In this document: positions 1-4,220 of the stretch, one piece after another
How the letters are laid out: each line of letters opens with the position of its first letter
How positions within the stretch are numbered: position 1 is the stretch's first letter
Assembly (NCBI GenBank): GCA_019414045.1
Contig: DXMW01000002.1
Coordinates: 1 to 7,143 of the forward strand
DNA: 7,143 nucleotides
Reading direction: 5' to 3'
Source: Collinsella sp.
Lineage (GTDB): Bacteria > Actinomycetota > Coriobacteriia > Coriobacteriales > Coriobacteriaceae
The notes under the pieces: generated by a model
The model's input: only the letters and a program-made list of their open reading frames with translations
Databases searched by the model: none
Told to the model about the DNA's origin: nothing
Made by a program: the position numbers and the translations under genes

Positions 1-195
1 CAATGGTATACGGGTGCACCATCGACGTCTTCAATACAGAAGATATCAGTGCGGAGTGTTCTGAAAACCAAGCCCGGCCCCCGCCTGCGGTGACGTTGCT
101 GCGAGCTGCCCGCGATGGGGCCGTTGTTGGTTGGGGCCGCTGGGCTGATGTGGGGGCACGTGGTTGTTGCGGGCCCTGGTCCCGGCGGCGGCCCC
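1..195. other. Left-edge region with no supported gene
   Basis: No gene can be assigned here. Several frames are open on both strands, but this is expected in GC-rich DNA and none shows a recognisable domain or a convincing ribosome binding site. The first 60 or so bases are less GC-rich than what follows and could be the end or the start of a gene lying to the left. From about base 70 the sequence is dominated by runs of G and C and leads into the tandem repeat at 196. The longest frames in this region run on into the tandem repeat, and one of them also runs into ogt, which argues against them being real. Confidence 0.5.
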
Positions 196-345
196 GGCGC
201 TTCGCGCCTGCCGCCTTGGGGGACTTTGGGGCGCGGCCGGCAGCTGTGGCGCGTTGCGCCTGCTGCCTGCGGGGACTTTGGGGTCGTGCGGCAGCTGCGG
301 CGCTGTCGCGCTTGCTGCCTTGGGTGACTTTGGGGTCGATTGGGG
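196..345. repeat. G-rich tandem repeat, about 52-bp unit, nearly three copies
   Basis: Three units begin with GGCGC at 196, 248 and 299. Each continues through a GCGC-rich inverted pair (GGCGC-TTC-GCGCC in the first, GGCGC-GTT-GCGCC in the second) and a CTGCC or TGCCGCC block, then the shared core GACTTTGGGG. The first two units end in GGCAGCTG, and the third is cut short after the core. The cores start about 52 bp apart, which is not a multiple of three, so any reading frame shifts from copy to copy. This argues that the repeat is not coding even though frames are open through it. It lies directly upstream of the ogt promoter region. Confidence 0.8.
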
Positions 346-364
346 TTGTCTGCACAATTCGCGG

Positions 365-391
365 TATTATGTTGCGGAGTTTTGAAAGGAG
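365..391 (+). promoter_or_regulatory. Possible -10 element and ribosome binding site of ogt
   Basis: TATTAT at 365-370 matches the sigma-70 -10 hexamer at five of six positions. AAAGGAG at 385-391 is a good Shine-Dalgarno sequence six bases before the GTG at 398. No good -35 hexamer is seen: TTGTCT at 346 is only 13 bp from the -10, and TTGGGG at 340 is 19 bp away. The RBS is well supported and decides the start; the promoter is weak. Confidence 0.4.
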
Positions 392-397
392 CCGCTG

Positions 398-976
398 GTG
401 GTCACGACGACATTTGCCTCGCCTTTGGGCGAAATCTTGCTTGCCGCTGATGGCCGCGGTCTGACGGGGCTTTGGTTTGAGGGGCAGGAGCACTTTGGTT
501 CCACGCTTCTCCGGGAAGACTCCGAACATGTTGAAGGCGCCGACGCGGTTTCCGGTACCGGTGGAATATCTTTGGTGAATCCCGCAAATGGTGCGGCCTC
601 CTCGGTGCTCGAGCGTTCTTGGGCTTGGTTGAATGCTTATTTTGCAGGGCAGGAGCCTCGGTATACGCCGCCGTTGCATTTGATTGGCACGGCGTTTCAG
701 CGTGAAGTCTGGTACGAGCTGCTTTCTATCCCGCGTGGCGAAGTCGCTACGTATGGCGAGATTGCCCAGCGTATTGCGGCTCGACATCGTGTGCCGGGAA
801 ATGAGGCGCCCGTCGTGTCTCCTCGTGCGGTGGGGGCTGCGGTTGCGCGTAATCCCATTTCGATAATCGTGCCGTGCCATCGCGTGGTCGCGGCCGACGG
901 ATCGCTCAACGGATATGCCGGCGGGCTTGATCGCAAGGAGTGGCTGCTTCGGCTTGAGGGCGCGTACGAGGAGTAA
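398..976 (+). CDS. ogt: Methylated-DNA--protein-cysteine S-methyltransferase (Ogt/AGT)
   Basis: This suicide DNA-repair protein moves the alkyl group from O6-alkylguanine (and O4-alkylthymine) in DNA onto its own cysteine. The 192 residues show the family plan. A short N-terminal domain begins TTFASPLGEILLAAD. The DNA-binding helix-turn-helix part follows (residues about 96-155), with GEVATYGEIAQRIA carrying the conserved Tyr119 and SPRAVGAAVARNP carrying the arginine finger Arg143. The active-site motif IVPCHRVV places Cys160 as the acceptor, and NGYAGGLDRKEWLL closes the active-site pocket. The protein is slightly longer than usual Ogt proteins (about 165-180), because of a poorly conserved stretch at residues 36-70 and a short insert before SPRAVG. 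The GTG start is chosen for its AAAGGAG ribosome binding site. The gene stands alone, converging on the CLC gene. No SOS or Ada-type site is seen upstream. Confidence 0.95.
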   Translation: MVTTTFASPLGEILLAADGRGLTGLWFEGQEHFGSTLLREDSEHVEGADAVSGTGGISLVNPANGAASSVLERSWAWLNAYFAGQEPRYTPPLHLIGTAFQREVWYELLSIPRGEVATYGEIAQRIAARHRVPGNEAPVVSPRAVGAAVARNPISIIVPCHRVVAADGSLNGYAGGLDRKEWLLRLEGAYEE

Positions 977-1016
977 CGCCAAGGCACTTTGCATAGCCAA
1001 GACGCCATGAAAGAAT

Positions 1017-1156
1017 GGGACGCGCTTTCCGAATGGAGGCTCGGGCGGAAACCACGTCCCGGAATTCCGTTTTAAAGCGGGATACGCTTTCCGAATGGCG
1101 TCCCAAGCGGAAACCGTGTCCCGGAATATAGCCTCAGAGTGGGACGCCGTTTCCGG
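1017..1156. repeat. Palindromic tandem repeat, 62-bp period
   Basis: Two 44-bp imperfect palindromes lie at 1017-1060 and 1079-1122, and a left half-unit at 1141-1156. Starts at 1017, 1079 and 1141 give an exact 62-bp period. Each full unit has arms of the type GGGACGCGCTTTCCG and CGGAAACCACGTCCC, which pair at 13 of 15 positions, around a variable 14-bp centre. Units are separated by 18 bp beginning GGAAT. The third unit lacks its right arm; a small hairpin, GGTTG-AGA-CAACC (1155-1167), stands at that point. The array fills the gap between the converging ogt and CLC genes, so the transcripts of both would end in it. It lacks a clear T-run, so it is not a standard intrinsic terminator. Confidence 0.85.
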
Positions 1157-1182
1157 TTGAGACAACCTGTTTGGACATCTTT

Positions 1183-2433
1183 CTACGCGCGCTCTTGCAA
1201 GGCGTAGATCGATTTGTCCATGTTGAACAGATATGCCACAACGCAGACGATGAAGAACGCCGGCAGATTACCGAAACCGAAGACCTCGCAGCCAATGAGG
1301 ATCGGCGCGAGTAGCGTGTTGGTGGCGCTGCCAAAGACGGCTGCGTAGCCCAGTGCGGCGCAGTGCTCGACGGGCATGCCAAGAATCCCGGCGAGTACGA
1401 CACCCAGGCTGGCTCCGATGGAGAACAGCGGCGTCACCTCGCCACCCTGATATCCTGCGGCAAGTGTGGTGATGGTGAGTGCGAATTTGAGTACCCAGTC
1501 CCAAGGCATGATGGTGACCTTGCCGTCACCGTTGAGCGCCGCGGATATCAGGTTTGTTCCAAGGCCGCAGTATCGCCCCTGCCACAGCACGAACAGAATC
1601 GCCGACAGCGCAAGGCCCATAACGGCGACGCGTATGTAAGGGTTGGGGAGCAGCCGCGCTGCAAGGGTCTTGGCATGGGCAAGGCACCAGGCAAAAGCTC
1701 CACCTACCATACCAAACGCGATACCCAACAGCGCCAGCCGCTCAAGACCGGGGAGGTCAAGCGCATATGAGGCGACAACGGCGACCTCAAACTTCTCGAG
1801 TCCCAAGGCGCCGGAAGTCATGCTTGCGGCGAGCGAGGCTGCGAGTGCGGGAAGCAACGCACGGTATTCCAAGCGTCCTGCGACCAGTACTTCGATGGCA
1901 AAGACCGTGGCGGCGAGAGGCGTTCGAAAGAGTCCGGCAAAGCCGGCGGCCATGCCAATAAGCAAAAACGTGTTGCCGGGGTCTCGGAAAGGCAGGCGTC
2001 GGCCGATCCAATGTGAGACGGTTGCGCCGATCTGCACGGCCACGCCCTCGCGTCCCGCACTGCCGCCAAAGAGGTGCGTCCCCCACGTGCTCAGCATAAT
2101 GAGCGGCACCAAACGCGGGGAGATGGCTTTCTCGCGTCCGTGGCCCACGTCGAAGACCAGACTCATGCCGCGGTCGGTGCCCTTGCCCCAAGTGCGGTAG
2201 GCAAACACGATGGCAAGGCCCATAAGAGCGAGGAAGGGAAGGAGCAGTACGATGTGCTCGTTACGGAAGGCGCCAATTGCCAGGAGCACACGACCAAAAA
2301 GGGCACAGATGGCGCCAACGATAACGCCGATAGGGATTCCGACGGCGCCCATGAGCACGAGACCGCTATAGGTGTTGACCAGGCGTTTGATTCTGCTCGA
2401 AGCGCTGCTTTCTGACATTTTGCTTTCCGACAC
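1183..2433 (-). CDS. CLC-family antiporter, probably fluoride/proton type (CLC-F)
   Basis: An integral membrane ion antiporter of the CLC family, 416 residues from the GTG, with many hydrophobic helices and no C-terminal CBS domains. Family motifs are present. GSAGREGVAVQIG (125-137) holds the gating glutamate Glu129, and GGEVTPLFSIGASLG (330-344) stands where chloride CLCs have GxFAP. GTDRGM (85-90) puts Met90 where chloride CLCs have the central Ser of GSGIP. From what I remember of the CLC-F antiporter of Enterococcus casseliflavus (Met79, Glu118, Glu318, Thr320, Tyr396), the matching positions here are Met90, Glu129, Glu332, Thr334 and Tyr410. It would expel fluoride in exchange for protons. 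The start is uncertain: GTG at 2433 and ATG at 2418 each have only weak ribosome binding sites, and they open two similar five-codon blocks (MSESK, MSESS). Databases may label it simply as a voltage-gated chloride channel. Confidence 0.88.
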   Translation of the reverse strand: MSESKMSESSASSRIKRLVNTYSGLVLMGAVGIPIGVIVGAICALFGRVLLAIGAFRNEHIVLLLPFLALMGLAIVFAYRTWGKGTDRGMSLVFDVGHGREKAISPRLVPLIMLSTWGTHLFGGSAGREGVAVQIGATVSHWIGRRLPFRDPGNTFLLIGMAAGFAGLFRTPLAATVFAIEVLVAGRLEYRALLPALAASLAASMTSGALGLEKFEVAVVASYALDLPGLERLALLGIAFGMVGGAFAWCLAHAKTLAARLLPNPYIRVAVMGLALSAILFVLWQGRYCGLGTNLISAALNGDGKVTIMPWDWVLKFALTITTLAAGYQGGEVTPLFSIGASLGVVLAGILGMPVEHCAALGYAAVFGSATNTLLAPILIGCEVFGFGNLPAFFIVCVVAYLFNMDKSIYALQERA

Positions 2434-2438
2434 TTGCT

Positions 2439-2490
2439 CTCTTGATAGAAAAAGAGCTGGAGTTGCGCATCGTTGAGAGGCTTTCCAGCT
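2439..2490 (-). promoter_or_regulatory. Leader hairpins upstream of the CLC gene
   Basis: On the minus strand a perfect 7-bp inverted repeat, AGCTGGA (2490-2484) and TCCAGCT (2461-2455), encloses 22 bases and is followed at once by CTTTTTC, so it resembles an intrinsic terminator with a long loop. A second possible stem pairs CTCTT (2456-2452) with AAGAG (2443-2439), which is the purine-rich stretch just before the GTG start. The two stems share bases 2455-2456, so they cannot both be complete. This could be an attenuator or an RBS-masking switch, but it may be chance. Confidence 0.3.
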
Positions 2491-2503
2491 TTAGCAAAAC
2501 AAA

Positions 2504-2530
2504 CTTATAAGATGCGACGGGCCGCGTCAA
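2504..2530 (-). promoter_or_regulatory. Possible sigma-70 promoter of the CLC gene
   Basis: Reading leftward, TTGACG (2530-2525) matches the -35 hexamer at five of six positions and TATAAG (2509-2504) matches the -10 at five of six. The spacer is 15 bp, shorter than the preferred 17. Transcription would start near 2497 and give a leader of about 64 bases containing the hairpins. Confidence 0.4.
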
Positions 2531-2603
2531 GATAATTACCGGACGGTCTAGGAGGCGGCTGGTTGGCTGGCTTAAAACCTAGCGCGTGAAATGACGCCCC
2601 ACG

Positions 2604-3242
2604 CTATTCAGCGCGCTTGATAGGATGACGAACCACGGTCTTAAGTTTCTCCGGTGCGCATTTGCGTGGATCGGAGAGATAGATTTCGTGATGTAAACGG
2701 GTGTCTGAGAAGTCGGGAACATAGCCCAGCTCGGTCGTGTATTCATGCATAGCGTCTACGGTCGCCGGTTCGTTGTCGTAGGGCCCGGTGTGCATGCATT
2801 GAACGCAGAGACCCTCGTCAACTTTAAGCAGTTCGACGGCGGAAAAGTCCAGTTTCTTTTTGGTCGTGGCTTCCGCGACTGCCCAGTCAAAGTCATCTCG
2901 GGTGACGAAATCAGGCAGGCGGATGCACGAGATAAAGTTGAAATTGTCCTTGTGTACATAATCGATGTCGCCGCTCGGGGACTCTTGCCACCAGAAACCC
3001 TCGAGCGGCGGTACCACAAAGTCGAAATAGCCCTCGATATTCCTTGAGCCTTTCTTCGACATCTTGACGGTATAGGCGATGCCGTAAAGTAGCGGCAGGG
3101 CGTTTTGATACTCGCCACCTTCGGTATTTGGGTCGCCCTTTCCGCGAACGGCAACGTAGCTCATAGGCGGGACTGTTACGATGCTCGGCTTGCTTGCAGG
3201 TTTGTAGAGCTCCTTGCATTCCTTCTTAAAGTCGAACGCCAT
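2604..3242 (-). CDS. GyrI-like small-molecule-binding domain protein
   Basis: A soluble protein of 212 residues with no signal peptide or membrane segment, resembling the stand-alone GyrI-like proteins of the COG4832 type. Features shared with that family are the opening FDFKKE-KELYKP-S-P-IV-VP-M-Y-AV-GKGDPN, the middle GYFDFVVPPLEGFWW (71-85) and IRLPDFVTRDDFDWA (107-121). The end carries the GPYDNEPATV and HHEIYLSDPRK-APEKLKTV-RHP blocks. The fold binds small hydrophobic or cyclic molecules. Known relatives include E. coli GyrI/SbmC, which protects DNA gyrase, and enzymes that hydrolyse cyclopropanoid DNA-alkylating toxins. No DNA-binding domain is attached, so it is not a BmrR- or Rob-type regulator. 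CCTTT at 3251-3255 (AAAGG on the coding strand) is the ribosome binding site, eight bases before the ATG. A LexA-like palindrome lies 57 bp upstream, suggesting DNA-damage induction. The ligand is unknown. Confidence 0.85.
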   Translation of the reverse strand: MAFDFKKECKELYKPASKPSIVTVPPMSYVAVRGKGDPNTEGGEYQNALPLLYGIAYTVKMSKKGSRNIEGYFDFVVPPLEGFWWQESPSGDIDYVHKDNFNFISCIRLPDFVTRDDFDWAVAEATTKKKLDFSAVELLKVDEGLCVQCMHTGPYDNEPATVDAMHEYTTELGYVPDFSDTRLHHEIYLSDPRKCAPEKLKTVVRHPIKRAE

Positions 3243-3283
3243 GTTGGCCGCCTTTCTGCGTATTGGCCTGCTTAGATAGTTGA

Positions 3284-3294
3284 ATCATATCATA
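3284..3294 (-). promoter_or_regulatory. Probable -10 region of the GyrI-like gene
   Basis: Two overlapping TATGAT hexamers (3294-3289 and 3289-3284 on the minus strand) each match the -10 consensus at five of six positions. They sit about 45 bp before the ATG and directly downstream of the palindromic operator. No good -35 is seen at 16-18 bp, which would fit a weak promoter. Confidence 0.5.
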
Positions 3295-3298
3295 GAAA

Positions 3299-3312
3299 CG
3301 AACAGCTGTTCG
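3299..3312. promoter_or_regulatory. LexA-type SOS box (perfect 14-bp palindrome)
   Basis: CGAACAGCTGTTCG is a perfect palindrome and fits the GAAC-N4-GTTC core of the LexA box known from Bacillus and Mycobacterium. With flanks it reads ACGAAC-AGCT-GTTCGA, one base off the mycobacterial form TCGAAC-N4-GTTCGA. It lies next to the -10 of the leftward GyrI-like gene, where a bound repressor would block RNA polymerase. The assignment comes from sequence match and position only. Confidence 0.65.
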
Positions 3313-3411
3313 AATGATTTGGCTGACAGATTGAGATGCGTGCGTTGTGTTTGGCGGTCGGCCTGACCCCGTTGATGATTTCTCGGCCTCCCCGGCGCCC
3401 TATCTATAGCT

Positions 3412-3464
3412 GCCGTTTCCCCATATAAAACCTGCCAAAATAAACCTGTCCCTTTTTGGTAGGT
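3412..3464. repeat. Left inverted repeat flanking the ABC operon
   Basis: This stretch matches the reverse complement of 6986-7039 with one single-base gap and four substitutions. The core 3425-3464 differs from its partner only by one missing A and one T for C. The core is itself a hairpin: AACCTGCCAAAA (3429-3440) can pair with TTTTGGTAGGT (3454-3464) around a loop containing AAACCTGTCCC. In leftward transcription the stem is followed by TTTTATAT, so this copy could stop antisense transcripts. It lies 49 bp upstream of the ATPase start and may hold part of that gene's regulatory region, although no good promoter is visible. Confidence 0.9.
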
Positions 3465-3513
3465 GGGAAATGGGTAATACTAAAGAGTTATCCGACCAGA
3501 TGGGAATTAATCG

Positions 3514-4215
3514 ATGGCCTATATCGAATTCAAAGACGTCATCAAGGCATACGGCGAGGGCGATGCCCGCATCCACGCGCTCGACGGCGCGAGCTTTACG
3601 GTCGAGCGCGGTGAGCTCGCCATCATTTTGGGTGCTTCGGGTGCCGGCAAGACCACGGCCCTCAACATTCTGGGCGGCATGGACACGGCAACTTCTGGCA
3701 CCGTGACGGTGGACGGGCGTGACGTGAGCTCTGCCAACGAGGCTCAGCTTGTGGAATACCGTCGCGCTGACGTCGGCTTTGTCTTTCAGTTCTACAATCT
3801 GGTCCCCAACCTGACGGCGCTTGAGAACGTCGAACTCGCGGCGCAGATCTGCCCCGATTCGCTCGATGCCGAGCAAACGCTTCGCCAGGTTGGCCTGGGC
3901 GACCGCCTCGCTAACTTTCCGGCGCAGCTTTCGGGCGGCGAGCAGCAGCGCGTATCCATCGCCCGCGCGCTGGCTAAGAACCCCAAGCTGCTTTTGTGCG
4001 ACGAGCCTACGGGTGCACTCGACTACAAAACCGGCAAGCAGATCTTGCAGCTGTTACAGGACACTTGCCGCAAGCAAGGCATTACGGTCATCATCATCAC
4101 CCACAACTCTGCGCTGGCGCCCATGGCCGATCGCCTGATCCGCTTTAAGAGCGGCCGCGTGGAGAGCGAGACGGTCCAGCAAAATCCTGTGCCTATCGAG
4201 ACGATCGAGTGGTAG
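3514..4215 (+). CDS. ABC transporter ATP-binding protein (MacB/LolD/SalX type)
   Basis: The 233-residue nucleotide-binding subunit that drives the permease encoded next. All ATPase motifs are intact: Walker A GASGAGKTT (40-48), Q-loop Gln92 in FQFYNLVPNLTALENVE, signature LSGGEQQRVSIARAL (139-153), Walker B LLLCDEPTGALD (159-170) with catalytic Glu164, and the switch His197 in IIITHN. The FQFYNL-PNLTALENVE and DEPTGALD wording is typical of the family that partners FtsX-fold permeases (MacB, LolD, bacitracin and lantibiotic exporters). This family usually moves substrates out of the outer leaflet or transmits force across the membrane rather than importing. ATG at 3514 has only a weak ribosome binding site (GGGA, eight bases away), and no better in-frame start exists. 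The permease start follows five bases after the stop, so the two form one operon. The substrate cannot be read from the ATPase. Confidence 0.95.
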   Translation: MAYIEFKDVIKAYGEGDARIHALDGASFTVERGELAIILGASGAGKTTALNILGGMDTATSGTVTVDGRDVSSANEAQLVEYRRADVGFVFQFYNLVPNLTALENVELAAQICPDSLDAEQTLRQVGLGDRLANFPAQLSGGEQQRVSIARALAKNPKLLLCDEPTGALDYKTGKQILQLLQDTCRKQGITVIIITHNSALAPMADRLIRFKSGRVESETVQQNPVPIETIEW

Positions 4216-4220
4216 CGCCC

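Noticed and set aside
46..357. Leftward open frame through the tandem repeat with PKSP/PKVP/PQSP-like blocks about 17 residues apart
   Set aside because: The repeat core recurs every 52 bp, so each copy is read in a different frame; the similarity of the blocks comes from base composition, and no good start signal is present.
3..464. Rightward open frame of 153 codons covering the left edge and the start of ogt
   Set aside because: It crosses the tandem repeat, overlaps ogt in another frame, has Arg/Ala/Cys-rich low-complexity content and no family match that I recognise.
525..535. GAACATGTT inside ogt as a second SOS box
   Set aside because: The half-sites are separated by two bases rather than four and the site lies within the coding sequence.
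1017..1140. Repeat-spacer pattern resembling a tiny CRISPR array
   Set aside because: The repeats are long imperfect palindromes with variable centres, spacers are only 18 bp, and there are no cas genes.
1363..2200. Rightward open frames opposite the CLC gene
   Set aside because: The opposite strand encodes a full CLC protein with intact motifs; these frames have no recognisable content.
3372..3406. TTGATG and TATCTA as a promoter for the ABC operon
   Set aside because: The spacing is 23 bp, too long for sigma-70; TATAAA at 3424 has no matching -35. No convincing promoter was found for the operon.
3470..3706. Short rightward frame beginning ATGGGTAATAC just after the left inverted repeat, preceded by AGGTGG
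   Set aside because: The Shine-Dalgarno-like sequence is only three bases from the ATG and comes partly from the repeat; the frame then runs inside the ATPase gene out of frame with it. A short leader peptide cannot be excluded but is not supported.
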